This document shows positions 55,129 through 63,779 of a DNA stretch of 64,000 nucleotides, piece after piece. The stretch is taken from the NCBI RefSeq assembly GCF_016862075.1, contig NZ_BOMG01000041.1, positions 85,833-149,832 on the forward strand, read 5' to 3'. This DNA comes from Actinoplanes couchii. Lineage in GTDB: Bacteria; Actinomycetota; Actinomycetes; Mycobacteriales; Micromonosporaceae. The notes below the pieces were generated by a model. The model was not told where the DNA came from and made no database searches. It worked only from the letters and a program-made list of their open reading frames with translations. The number at the start of each line of letters is the position of its first letter. The stretch's first letter is position 1. The translations under genes were made by a program, and so were the position numbers.

Positions 55129-57054
55129 TTATGGTGTTTTGAGTTTTTTGGTGTTCAGCTCTGCGATCTTGTGCAGTAGGTCCTGGGCTGTGAACGGCTT
55201 TTCTATGAACGCTATGTCGCCGTCCAGGACGTGGGTGGTTCCCAGCAGGCCGTTGCTGTAGCCGGACATGTACAGGACCGGTAGGGACGGTCTTGCCTCG
55301 TGCAGCAGCTCGGCCAGGCGGCGGCCGGACATCTCGGGCATGATCACATCCGTCAGCAGGACGTCGCAGCCGTGTTGGGTGAACAGGTGCAGGGCCTCGG
55401 GGCCTCCGGTGGCGGTGAGGACGTGGTAGCCGGCGTTCGACAGGATTCTCGTCACCACCCTGGCCAGGGCCGGCTCGTCCTCGACCACCAGGACTGTCCG
55501 GCCGTCGCCCGGCGGAGGGGCGTCTCGGCGGAGCGTGGCGGGGACCGCGTCACCGGGGGCGGTCACCAGCGGTAGGTAGATGCGGAACGTCGTTCCTACG
55601 CCCGGCTCCGAATAGACGTTCAGGCTGCCGCCCGACTCGGCGACGATGCCGTAGACCGTGGCCAGGCCCAAGCCGGTGCCCTGGCCCCGGGGCTTCGTGG
55701 TGAAGAAGGGTTCGAAGATGCGGGCCACCACGTCCGCCGTCATGCCCTCGCCGGTGTCGCTGACCAGCAGGCGGGCGTAGGTGCCGGCCGGCAGTGGGGG
55801 CTGCATCTCCAGCTCGCCGCCGTCCAGGTCGGTCACGTCGGCCTCCAGGACCAGGGTGCCGCCGTCCGGCATCGCGTCGCGCGCGTTGATCGCCAGATTG
55901 AGCAGGACCTGCTGGATCTGGCCCGGATCGGCGTGCACGACCGGGGGCCGTGACGACGGGACCTCGATCAGGGTGATGTGTTCGCCGATGGTGCGTTCCA
56001 GCATCGCGTGCACCTCGGCCACCGCCGCGTTCAGGTCCACGTCCTGCGGCTGGATGGTGTCGCCCCGGGTGAAGGTGAGCAGCTGGCGGGTCAGGTTGAT
56101 GGCCCGGTCGGCGGCGTTGCGGACGTGCTTCAGGTCGGATTCCAGGGCCTTGTTGCCGGCCGCCTCCTCGACGGCGAAATCCGTGTAGTTCACGATGATC
56201 GCGAGGATGTTGTTGAAGTCGTGGGCCACCCCGCCGGCCAGCCGGCCCAGGCTCTCCATCCGCTGGGCCTGGTTGGTGCGCTCCTCCACGGCCCGCTGGC
56301 GTTCGGCCGCCGCCTTCGCCGCGGTCACGTCGCGGGCCACCGCCGACACCCCGGTCAGGCGGCCGGAACGGTCCCGGATCGCGGTCACGTTCAGGGAGAC
56401 GTCCACCGGGCTGCCGTCCTTGGCCCAGCGCCGGGTCTCGTACGACACCCCGCGCCCGCCCCGCCCCACCTGATCGATGACCCGGCGCTGCTCGTCGGCC
56501 CCGGCCGGATCGGCGACGATCGACGACGGGCGCCCGATGATCTCGGCGGCGGTGTAGCCGAAGAGACGTTCGGCCCCGCCGTTCCAGGCGGTGACCGTGC
56601 CGTCCAGGTCGACACCGATGATCGCGTCGTCGGTGTGCTCGACCACGGCCTGCAGGGTGGCCCGGTGGGCGTCGGCCTCGTCGAGGACCCGCTGCCGATG
56701 CGGGTCGGCGTAGATCAGCCCGGGTGCGGTCCGGCTGCTCTGCCGCACCGACCAGTAGTAGACGCCGGCCAGCCCGGTCACCACGTTCCACCAGGACAGC
56801 GCGCCCACCCAGAGCGAGTCGACGGCCCGCCCGAGCAGGCCGGGGTTGGCGAGCATCAGCCAGGTGTACAGGCCGTGGCCGACGGCGGCGGTCGCGAAGA
56901 TCAGGGCGGTGGCGACGGCCAGGCGGTTGCTGCGCAGCTGACCGGCCCGGGTCACCGGCACCACGATGGCCACCGTGATCGCCGCGTACGTGATCATGGT
57001 GCCCAGGTTGCCCAGCATGAAGAGCCGTTCCGGCACGATCGTCCTATCGGACAC
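55129..57054 (-). CDS. Hybrid sensor histidine kinase with C-terminal receiver
   Basis: 641 aa. Three or four membrane helices in the first 110 residues, PAS domain about 140-255 (DDAIIGVDLDGTVTAWNGGA), HisKA GGVAHDFNNILAIIVNYTDF, ATPase INARDAMPDGG, DTGEGMTADVVARIFEPFFT, GTGLGLATVYGIV, and a receiver domain from about 520 (VLVVEDEPALARVV, VLLTDVIMPEMSG, FIEKPFTAQDLL). The DFNN box is the kinase type used in NtrB-like hybrids. The receiver may act as a phosphatase sink or pass phosphate on; no partner is adjacent. Divergent from the biosynthetic operon at 57144 with 89 bp between. Confidence 0.9.
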   Translation of the reverse strand: MSDRTIVPERLFMLGNLGTMITYAAITVAIVVPVTRAGQLRSNRLAVATALIFATAAVGHGLYTWLMLANPGLLGRAVDSLWVGALSWWNVVTGLAGVYYWSVRQSSRTAPGLIYADPHRQRVLDEADAHRATLQAVVEHTDDAIIGVDLDGTVTAWNGGAERLFGYTAAEIIGRPSSIVADPAGADEQRRVIDQVGRGGRGVSYETRRWAKDGSPVDVSLNVTAIRDRSGRLTGVSAVARDVTAAKAAAERQRAVEERTNQAQRMESLGRLAGGVAHDFNNILAIIVNYTDFAVEEAAGNKALESDLKHVRNAADRAINLTRQLLTFTRGDTIQPQDVDLNAAVAEVHAMLERTIGEHITLIEVPSSRPPVVHADPGQIQQVLLNLAINARDAMPDGGTLVLEADVTDLDGGELEMQPPLPAGTYARLLVSDTGEGMTADVVARIFEPFFTTKPRGQGTGLGLATVYGIVAESGGSLNVYSEPGVGTTFRIYLPLVTAPGDAVPATLRRDAPPPGDGRTVLVVEDEPALARVVTRILSNAGYHVLTATGGPEALHLFTQHGCDVLLTDVIMPEMSGRRLAELLHEARPSLPVLYMSGYSNGLLGTTHVLDGDIAFIEKPFTAQDLLHKIAELNTKKLKTP

Positions 57055-57143
57055 CAGCCGGTCATGCTGAGGTCCCGATCTGACCCTCGGCCTTTCTCGA
57101 ACGTGGCGAGCCGCGGCTATCGTCGCTGCGACGAGGGGGAGAT

Positions 57144-58124
57144 GTGCGGATCGGAATCACCGGAGTGGGTGCCTACCTGCCCGAACGCGAGGTCACCACG
57201 GCCGAGCTGCAGGACGGGATCGGGCGGCTGCCCCGTGGACTGCTGGCCCGCCTGACCGGAATCGACCGGCGCCGGATCGCGGGCGACGGCGAGTACGCCT
57301 CCACCCTCGGCCTGCACGCCGCCCGCGCCGCCCTGGACAGCGCCGATCTGGACCCGCTCGACGTCGACCTGCTGCTGTTCGCGTCGGCCAGCCGGGACAT
57401 GGTCGAACCGGCCACCGCGCACATCCTGCAGGACGCCCTCGGCAGCCGGGCGCACGCGCTCGACGTCACCAACGCCTGCAACAGCTTCGTCAACGGGATC
57501 GATCTGGCCCGGTCGATGATCCTGGCCGGGCGGGCCCGGCGGGCTCTGGTCGTCACCGGGGAGACACCGAGCCGGGTGATGCGGCCCCGGGTGGAGAGCC
57601 TTGCGGAGGCCCGGAAGGCGTTCGCCGGTTACACGTTCGGGGACGCGGGGGCCGCTGTGGTCGTCGAGCCGGTGCCGAGCGGCGGGATCCTGGACGTGGA
57701 CACCGAGACGTTCTCCGAGCACTGGGGTGTGGGCGGGATTCCCGGGGGTGGATCACGGCATCCCCGGGGGGACGAGCACAGCTACTTCGTCGGGGACGGG
57801 CACAGACTTCGTGGGGTGTTCGAGAAGATCGGGGCGAGCATCCTGGATCGGGTGCGGTCGCGGACCGGGTTCGATTTTGCCGACTATAAACGGATTTTGG
57901 TGCATCAGGTCACTTTGCCCTATTTGGAGCGTTTTGTTGAGGTGACCGGGGTGCCCCGGGATCGGCTCGTGGTTACGATTCCCGAGCTGGGCAACATGGC
58001 GAGCGCGACGCTCGGCGTGCAACTTGAACGGACATTTCCGGATTTGTCGCCCGGGGATCGGGTGCTGTTCGTCGGGCTCGGCGGCGGCGTGAGCATGATG
58101 ACCATGGTTTGGGAACGGTCGTGA
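57144..58124 (+). CDS. Thiolase-fold ketosynthase III, OleA-like (first gene of putative beta-lactone/beta-hydroxy-acid operon)
   Basis: 326 aa, KASIII/OleA superfamily. Catalytic Cys112 (DVTNACNSFVNG), His254 (LVHQVT) and Asn284 (ELGNMASAT). The residue before the conserved Pro at position 89 is Glu88 (RDMVEPAT); E. coli FabH has Phe87 there, whereas OleA uses a glutamate (Glu117 in Xanthomonas) from the partner subunit to deprotonate its acyl chain. NACxxFVNG is also OleA-like. This suggests head-to-head condensation of two acyl-CoAs to a beta-keto acid rather than fatty-acid initiation. GTG start with GGGGGAGA upstream; stop overlaps the next gene (GTGA). Confidence 0.85.
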   Translation: MRIGITGVGAYLPEREVTTAELQDGIGRLPRGLLARLTGIDRRRIAGDGEYASTLGLHAARAALDSADLDPLDVDLLLFASASRDMVEPATAHILQDALGSRAHALDVTNACNSFVNGIDLARSMILAGRARRALVVTGETPSRVMRPRVESLAEARKAFAGYTFGDAGAAVVVEPVPSGGILDVDTETFSEHWGVGGIPGGGSRHPRGDEHSYFVGDGHRLRGVFEKIGASILDRVRSRTGFDFADYKRILVHQVTLPYLERFVEVTGVPRDRLVVTIPELGNMASATLGVQLERTFPDLSPGDRVLFVGLGGGVSMMTMVWERS

Positions 58125-58852
58125 CCGCGCTCTGGGTCGTGGTTCCGGCGTACAACGAATCCGCCCGGATAAATCAGACCATCTCCGCTTTGATCGCTCA
58201 AACCGATCGGGACTTCACCCTACTGGTGGTGGACAACGGTTCCACCGATGACACGGCGGCCGTGGCGGCGGCGATGCAGACCCCGTTCCCCCTGCACGTC
58301 CTGATCGAGCCCGAGAAGGGCGTCGGCTGCGCCGTGGACACCGGCTTCCGGCACGCCATCGCCGCGGGCGCCACCATGATCGCCCGCACCGACGCCGACT
58401 GTCTCCCCCGCCCCGGCTGGGTGGCCGCGGCCCGCGCCACCCTCACCGCCGGCGCCGGCCTGGCCTGCGGCCGGATCACCGCCAGACAGGACGAGCACGG
58501 TCCGGCCGGCCGGGCGTTCTTCTCGCTGCTGGTGACCCTTGCGGCGGCTTTCGGCCGGGTACGCCCGGCACACCGCGACCGTGGCTACCTGGCCCCCTAC
58601 CGCATGCACGCCGGCAACAACATGGCGGTGACCGCCGAGCTGTATCAAGCGTGCGGCGGCATGCCCCGGCGCCCGTCCCCGACCGACCGACTGTTCCTGA
58701 ACCGGGTCCGCCGCACCACCACCGCCATCGTGCACAGCCGGACGATGGTGGTGGAGAACTCGACCCGGCGGATCCGCGCGTACGGGGTGCTGCGGACCGC
58801 CCGCTGGTACCTGGACCGGGGCAGCGCCGGACTGCCCCCGGACCCCCGATGA
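58121..58852 (+). CDS. Family 2 glycosyltransferase (first of two paralogues in the operon)
   Basis: 243 aa; GTG overlaps the ketosynthase stop. GT-A fold: VVVPAYNESARINQTISAL, VVDNGSTDDT, metal site ARTDADCLPRPGW, and an acceptor-side NNMAVTAELYQACGG. Very similar in sequence to the product of 60338, so the two arose by duplication. Shorter than most GT2 enzymes and without a membrane anchor. Likely attaches a sugar to the lipid made by this operon, or builds part of a glycolipid. Confidence 0.85.
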   Translation: MTALWVVVPAYNESARINQTISALIAQTDRDFTLLVVDNGSTDDTAAVAAAMQTPFPLHVLIEPEKGVGCAVDTGFRHAIAAGATMIARTDADCLPRPGWVAAARATLTAGAGLACGRITARQDEHGPAGRAFFSLLVTLAAAFGRVRPAHRDRGYLAPYRMHAGNNMAVTAELYQACGGMPRRPSPTDRLFLNRVRRTTTAIVHSRTMVVENSTRRIRAYGVLRTARWYLDRGSAGLPPDPR

Positions 58853-58877
58853 TCCGTTGGCGAACAGGGGTGCGGCA

Positions 58878-60341
58878 GTGCTCGACGAACTGAGTTCCGG
58901 CCTGCGTGCCGGGGACGACTCCCCGGCCCTGATCCGGGGCCGCCGCACGGTCCGCCGGGGTGAGCTGGCGACCCTGCGCGACAGGTACGCGACCGCCCTG
59001 CACGCCCGCGGCCTGCGCGCCGGGGACACCCTCGGGCTGGCGATCCGGCCCGGGGCGCACGCGCTGGCGATGGTGCTCGCCGCGTACCGGCTCGGGGTCC
59101 GGGTGGCGCTCCTCGACCCGGCCGCCGGACCGGACGTGCTGACCGCCCGGCTGTCGATGGCCCCGCCCGCACTGATCGTCGCCGACACCGCCGCGCAGGC
59201 GGTGGCCGGCTGGGCGGCGCCACTGGCACGCCGGGCCGGGCTGGCCCTGCCCGACCTGCCGGCGCTCGGCCCGACCGTGACGGTGGGGCCGCGCCTGCCC
59301 GGTGACGCGCCCGCGCTGCGGCCGGCCGGCGGACCGGTTCCGCCCGCGTTCGACGGCGACGGGGACGCGGTCGTCATCTTCACTTCGGGCACCACCAGCA
59401 GCCCGCGGGCCGTGGTGCACACCCGGGCCGGTCTGGCCGCCGGGCTGCGCGCGGTGTCCGCACTGGTACGGCCCCGGCCCGGGGTTCCGGTGCTGGGCGG
59501 CACGTTCTTCGTGATGGTTCCGTCGCTGGCCGCCGGTGCCCCGGTGGCCGCTCCGGCCCGGCGGCCGCACGCGCTCGCCCGGCAGATCACCGGGCTGCAC
59601 CCGCAGGTCACCTATCTGACGCCGCCGCAGATCCGGGCCGCGCTCGACGCCGGGACGCCGTTCACCGGCCGGGTCTACAGCGGGTCGGCGCCGGTCTCGG
59701 CGGACCTGCTGCGGCGGGTCCGGGCGGCCGGCGCCGGTGAGGCGTGGGGGGTTTACGCGCTGACCGAGGTCTTCCCGGCCGCGGCCGTCGAATCCCGGGA
59801 CAAGTCCACCTTCGACGGTGCCGGCGACCTGGTCGGCGAGCTGCTGCCGGGCATCCGGGCCAGCCTGGACGACGACGGCCAGCTGCTCCTGGCCGGGACC
59901 GGCGTCTGCGACCGGTACCTCGGCGACGCCCCACACGAGTGGGTGGCGACCGGCGACATCGCCGTGCTCTCTCCCCCGTCCCGCCGGGTCGTCCTTGCCG
60001 GGCGTGGCAAGGACATGATCCTGCGGGCGGCGGAGAACATCTATCCCGGCCTGTACGAGCCGGCGCTGCACGTGCCCGGGGTGGCCCTCGCGGTGCTGGT
60101 GGGTGTGCCCGCCGGAGACGGGGACGAGCAGGTGGTGGCGGTGGTCGAGACCACGCCGGGCGCTGATCGGGCCGCGGTCGAGGCCGCTCTGCACGAGCCG
60201 TTGCAGCGGATGGGCGCGGCCCGGCCGGATCGCCTGATCTTCGCCCCGGTGCCCCTGTCGGGCCGTTCCCGCAAACCCGACCGGGCCGCGGCCTCCGCTG
60301 TGGCTGCGGCTTTTCACACCCCTGCGGCGGTACGTCGGTGA
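58878..60341 (+). CDS. Class I adenylate-forming enzyme (acyl-CoA ligase or OleC-like beta-lactone synthetase)
   Basis: 487 aa; GTG 58878 with AGGGG 8 bases upstream, 25 bp after the GT gene (the largest gap in the operon). ANL-superfamily motifs: P-loop IFTSGTTSSPRAVVHTR (about 164-180), YALTEVFPAAAVES, ATGDIAVL, and hinge/A8 region RGKDMILRAAENIYPG. The Lys of the C-terminal domain is present (SGRSRKPD). The TEVFP region and the P-loop flank resemble OleC beta-lactone synthetases as much as acyl-CoA ligases; I cannot separate them without alignment. With OleA-like and OleD-like neighbours, conversion of a beta-hydroxy acid to a beta-lactone is the leading guess. Confidence 0.8.
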   Translation: MLDELSSGLRAGDDSPALIRGRRTVRRGELATLRDRYATALHARGLRAGDTLGLAIRPGAHALAMVLAAYRLGVRVALLDPAAGPDVLTARLSMAPPALIVADTAAQAVAGWAAPLARRAGLALPDLPALGPTVTVGPRLPGDAPALRPAGGPVPPAFDGDGDAVVIFTSGTTSSPRAVVHTRAGLAAGLRAVSALVRPRPGVPVLGGTFFVMVPSLAAGAPVAAPARRPHALARQITGLHPQVTYLTPPQIRAALDAGTPFTGRVYSGSAPVSADLLRRVRAAGAGEAWGVYALTEVFPAAAVESRDKSTFDGAGDLVGELLPGIRASLDDDGQLLLAGTGVCDRYLGDAPHEWVATGDIAVLSPPSRRVVLAGRGKDMILRAAENIYPGLYEPALHVPGVALAVLVGVPAGDGDEQVVAVVETTPGADRAAVEAALHEPLQRMGAARPDRLIFAPVPLSGRSRKPDRAAASAVAAAFHTPAAVRR

Positions 60342-61093
60342 GACTGGCCGTCGTGGTGCCCGCGTACAACGAGGCGGCGTCGATCGGGGGCACCCTGTCG
60401 GCGCTCGCCGCTCAGACCGACCGGGACTTCTGCCTGGTGGTCGTGGACAACGCTTCGACCGATGACACCGTCGCGGTGGTGCGCCGGTTCGCGGGGACGG
60501 CGCCGTTTCCGGTCAAGGTCGTCAGCGAGCCGGAGCCCGGAGCGGGAACGGCCGCGGACACCGGGTTCCGGCACGCGATCAACGCCGGGGCCACGCTGCT
60601 GGCCCGGACCGACGCGGACTGTCTGCCCGCCCCGGATTGGATCGCTGTGCTCCGGGTGTACCTCAATCGGGAAGTTAATCTGGTTTGTGGCCGCAGTGTG
60701 CCACGCCGCGACGAGCGACCGACCTGGGCCGAGCGGCACGTCTTCCCGGCGGCGGTGCGGCTGGCCGCGGTGTACGGGCGCTATCGGCGGGCGCATCGGC
60801 GGCCCGAGTTCCGCAGCCCGTACGTGCTGGTCCACGGGCACAATCTGGCGATGACCGCCGATCTGTACCAGCGGTGCGGCGGCACCGCACGGGAGGCCCT
60901 CGAAGACGGATCCGAGGATGTCACGCTGCTGAACCGGGCCCGCCGGGTGACGTCCCGGATCGTCCGCGCCGAGGACGCGGTGGTCGAGGCCAGCCTGCGG
61001 CGGCTGCGCGCGTGGGGTGGGCGGCGGACGCTGCTCTGGTACTGGGATCGCCGCTGGCGGCCGTCCGCCTCGTCACAGGTCCACGTCCGGTGA
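60338..61093 (+). CDS. Family 2 glycosyltransferase (second paralogue in the operon)
   Basis: 251 aa; GTG overlaps the adenylating enzyme stop. Same layout as 58121: AVVVPAYNEAASIGGTLSAL, VVDNASTDDT, ARTDADCLPAPDW, HGHNLAMTADLYQRCGGTA, plus GSEDVTLLNRAR where the first copy is shorter. The extra acidic EDGSEDV resembles the acceptor-binding ED motif of GT2 enzymes and is lost in the paralogue, hinting that the two have different jobs or that only one is active. Confidence 0.85.
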   Translation: MRLAVVVPAYNEAASIGGTLSALAAQTDRDFCLVVVDNASTDDTVAVVRRFAGTAPFPVKVVSEPEPGAGTAADTGFRHAINAGATLLARTDADCLPAPDWIAVLRVYLNREVNLVCGRSVPRRDERPTWAERHVFPAAVRLAAVYGRYRRAHRRPEFRSPYVLVHGHNLAMTADLYQRCGGTAREALEDGSEDVTLLNRARRVTSRIVRAEDAVVEASLRRLRAWGGRRTLLWYWDRRWRPSASSQVHVR

Positions 61094-62253
61094 GCGCCCG
61101 GTCGCGGGACCGGCGGGTCTATCTGCGCAGCCATCCGTTCCTGTTCCTGCTGCTCGCGGCCACCCGCAACCGTCCCGTGGTGCGGATCGGCGGGACGGTG
61201 ATCGCGCATTCCCGGGAGGCGTTCGTCGACGGGCTGACCCGGGTTCCGCTCGACCGCGCCGCGGACGGGACCACCGGGGCGGCGGCCGGGCGGCTGGCCG
61301 GGGGCGGGCTGCTCTTCGACCAGGACGGCGCCGACCATCGTGGGGCACGCCGGGAGATCGCCGCATCGCTGGGCGCCGACGGTGTCGGGCGGCTGCGTCC
61401 GGTGTGGACGGAGGTTCTGGAGCGGCGGTTGGCGCCACTCGCCTCGGGGCGTCCGATCGACCTGGTGGAGGTGGCCGCCGAACTGTCCGGGGCCACCGCG
61501 GCGGCCCTGCTGAAACTGGACGTCGACGCCCTCACCCTGGCCACGGCGGCCCGGGAGGCGGCTGCGGCCGGGGCTCGCGAACACGTTCCGGGCCTGGTCC
61601 TTCCCCGCCATCGCCGGGCCGCCCGCCAGGCCGCGGACCGGTTGAACGACCTGGTCAACCCGCCTCTGATTTCCGGAAAGGGCGGCCCGGCGCCTCATGA
61701 CGGTGACCGGGCGGCCTCCGGCGCGGCATCTCCTGACGGTGGACCGGCGGCCTCCGGCGGGGACGGGCTCGGGGCGATGCTGGCGGTGGCCGCGATCAAT
61801 ACGACGGTCGCCGGGTTGCCGCGGGCCGCGGCCTGGTGTGCTGACGCCGATCTCTGGGAGTACGCCGAGACCGCCCCGGACGCCCTGACCTCCGAGTTGT
61901 TGCGGGTCATCGCGCCTACGCCGTTGCTACCGAGGGTCGCCGCCGCCGCGGGCACCGTCGCCGGTCTGCCGGTCCGCGCCGGTGATCGACTGATTCTGAT
62001 TGCCCGGCACGCGGTGGGCGCCCACCGGCGCGATCCGGATCCCGGTGATCCGGAACCGTCACGGGTGTCGCAGTTGGTCTTCGGCTCGGGACCGCACGCC
62101 TGCCCCGGTGCCCGGCTGGCCCGCATGCAGTTCACCGACACATTGGCGGCGTTGGCCCCGTACCGGCCGGTGGTTCGTTCGGCCCGGGCCGACCGGCGGG
62201 CGGCCCTGCCCGGCTGGGCCTCCCTGATCCTGGCCCCGGCTCGTCGACCATGA
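61090..62253 (+). CDS. Cytochrome P450 (short, atypical I-helix)
   Basis: 387 aa; GTG overlaps the GT stop. Heme ligand loop FGSGPHACPGARLARMQ (Cys about 338) and ExxR SELLRV are clear; the C-helix reads DHRGARREI. The I-helix reads AVAAINTTVAGLPRAAAW in place of AGxxT, so the acid-alcohol pair is altered. Between the G- and I-helix regions there is a Gly/Ala/Asp-rich stretch with a duplicated DGxxAASG (about 198-222). Probable hydroxylase tailoring the lipid. Redox partners not nearby. Confidence 0.85.
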   Translation: MSARSRDRRVYLRSHPFLFLLLAATRNRPVVRIGGTVIAHSREAFVDGLTRVPLDRAADGTTGAAAGRLAGGGLLFDQDGADHRGARREIAASLGADGVGRLRPVWTEVLERRLAPLASGRPIDLVEVAAELSGATAAALLKLDVDALTLATAAREAAAAGAREHVPGLVLPRHRRAARQAADRLNDLVNPPLISGKGGPAPHDGDRAASGAASPDGGPAASGGDGLGAMLAVAAINTTVAGLPRAAAWCADADLWEYAETAPDALTSELLRVIAPTPLLPRVAAAAGTVAGLPVRAGDRLILIARHAVGAHRRDPDPGDPEPSRVSQLVFGSGPHACPGARLARMQFTDTLAALAPYRPVVRSARADRRAALPGWASLILAPARRP

Positions 62254-63605
62254 CGATCCGGATAGCGGTGACCGGGGCGAGCGGCTTCTGCGGCGGAGTG
62301 GTCGCCCGAGCCGCCGCCGCGGCGGGAGCAGAGGTGATCTGTCTCGGACGAAACCCCGGCCCGGTCGGCGAACACCGCTTCTGGGACGCCACCCGAACCG
62401 TCCCCGACCTGACCGACACCGACGTGGTCCTGCATCTCGCCGCCGCCGTCGGTGACCCACCCCCGGGGCGAGCGTCCGAGGCCGCGTTCCGCGCGGTCAA
62501 CGTGGACGGGACCGCCCGCCTCCTCGAAGCCGCCGCCCACCGCAGGGTCGTCTGGGTGAGCAGCGCCAGCGTCTACGCCCCACCACACCCGAACCCCGAC
62601 TTCACTCCCCACCCGGATCCCGGCCTCACCTCCTACACGAACCCTGGCCTCACCCCTTACCTGGATCCCGGCCTCATTGTTGACTCGAATCCCGACCACA
62701 TTCGCATCCTGAGCCCCGGCCTCGCTCTTTCTTCAAATCCCGACCTCGCCTACTCCCCGGACTCCGGCCTCGCCCATTCCAGCCCGCCGAGCCCAGGTCG
62801 TGGTGCCGTTGTTCCCGGGCCCGGCGGGAGTGGGAGCGGCATCAACGAATCTCTGCGGTCGAGTCCGAAAGGGATCACTGAGGACCATCCGCTTGCGGGG
62901 ATGACCGCCTACGGGCGCACGAAGGCCGAAGGCGAACGTCTCGCTCTCGAGGCAGGCGCGGTGGTGCTGCGACCGCGGGCTGTCTACGGTCCGGGCGACC
63001 CGCATCTGCTCCCCCGATTGCAGCGAGTGGTGCGCGGCGGCCGGGCTCTGCTCCCCGGACCGGATGTCCTGCTCAGCCTGACGGCAGTGGAGAACCTCGC
63101 CGACGCCTGCCTGACCGCCGCAGGCCGGCAGCCCCACGACGACGCTTGCCCGACCGCCGCGGACCGGCAGCCCCACGACGACGGTTGCCCGACCGCCGCG
63201 GGTCGGCAGCCCCACGACGACGGTTGCCAGGCCATCGCGGGTCGGCAGTTCCACGACGGCGGTTGCCTGGCCGCCGCGGACCGGCAGTTTCACGACCTCG
63301 GCGTGGGGTGGCCGACTGGTGCCTACAACATCGCGGACGCGACGCCCTACCGGCGTGACTCGGTGGTCGCGGCGGTTTGCGGTGTGCCTGTCGTCCATGT
63401 GCCGATACCGCTGGTCAACGTGATCGCGGCCGTGTCATCGGTGACGGCTCGGATGGCCGGTCGGGCCCCACTGCTCTCCCGGTATGCCGTGGAACAACTC
63501 ACCACCGGCGTCGTCCTGGACATCTCCCGGGCCAGAGCCCAAGGGTGGACTCCACGCCGCACCCTCACCGATTTCCTCGGACGGTCGCTCGATCATTTCG
63601 AATGA
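62250..63605 (+). CDS. NAD-dependent epimerase/3-beta-HSD-like reductase (OleD-like) with two repeat inserts
   Basis: 451 aa; ATG overlaps the P450 stop. Extended SDR: TGASGFCGGVVARAAA, VVLHLAAAVGD, Ser in VWVSSASVY, YGRTKAEGE (YxxxK), VLRPRAVYGPGD, ENLADACL, and a C-terminus (LLSRYAVEQLTTGVVLDISR) like OleD and 3-beta-hydroxysteroid dehydrogenase. Predicted to reduce the beta-keto acid from the OleA-like enzyme. Two inserts expand it well beyond the usual 330 residues: eight 8-aa units after SSASVY and about five 13-aa units after ENLADACL. Both lie at loops, so the Rossmann core is probably intact. Confidence 0.82.
   Translation: MTIRIAVTGASGFCGGVVARAAAAAGAEVICLGRNPGPVGEHRFWDATRTVPDLTDTDVVLHLAAAVGDPPPGRASEAAFRAVNVDGTARLLEAAAHRRVVWVSSASVYAPPHPNPDFTPHPDPGLTSYTNPGLTPYLDPGLIVDSNPDHIRILSPGLALSSNPDLAYSPDSGLAHSSPPSPGRGAVVPGPGGSGSGINESLRSSPKGITEDHPLAGMTAYGRTKAEGERLALEAGAVVLRPRAVYGPGDPHLLPRLQRVVRGGRALLPGPDVLLSLTAVENLADACLTAAGRQPHDDACPTAADRQPHDDGCPTAAGRQPHDDGCQAIAGRQFHDGGCLAAADRQFHDLGVGWPTGAYNIADATPYRRDSVVAAVCGVPVVHVPIPLVNVIAAVSSVTARMAGRAPLLSRYAVEQLTTGVVLDISRARAQGWTPRRTLTDFLGRSLDHFE
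62586..62777 (+). repeat. 24-bp coding minisatellite in the OleD-like gene
   Basis: Eight degenerate 24-bp units encode octapeptides such as HPDPGLTS, YTNPGLTP, YLDPGLIV. They lie between the catalytic Ser segment and the YxxxK motif. Confidence 0.85.
63114..63299 (+). repeat. 39-bp coding minisatellite in the OleD-like gene
   Basis: Four full 39-bp units and one partial encode TAAGRQPHDDACP, TAADRQPHDDGCP, TAAGRQPHDDGCQ, AIAGRQFHDGGCL, and the start of a fifth. Each unit adds one Cys and one His. Confidence 0.9.
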
Positions 63606-63779
63606 TCTTCGAGCACCGAGGAAAAGGCCGCGGGGGAAGCCGAAACAACGAAGGCCGGAACAACCGCAAACGCTGAACCCAAAACTGCGGGTGCAAGGTC
63701 TGGGTCTGGGTCTGGGCCTGGGCCTGGGCCTGGGCCTGCCGAAGGCTAGGAACAAGGATCCCAGGATCAAAGGAGGCTG
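63606..63779. repeat. Downstream region with a hexanucleotide array
   Basis: Includes seven tandem hexamers (63697-63738): GGTCTG three times, then GGCCTG four times. No gene, promoter or clear terminator seen here. Confidence 0.75.

Noticed and set aside
54736..55261. Small genes on either strand in the repeat-rich gap
   Set aside because: Open frames translate only repeat composition; no ribosome site or domain supports them.
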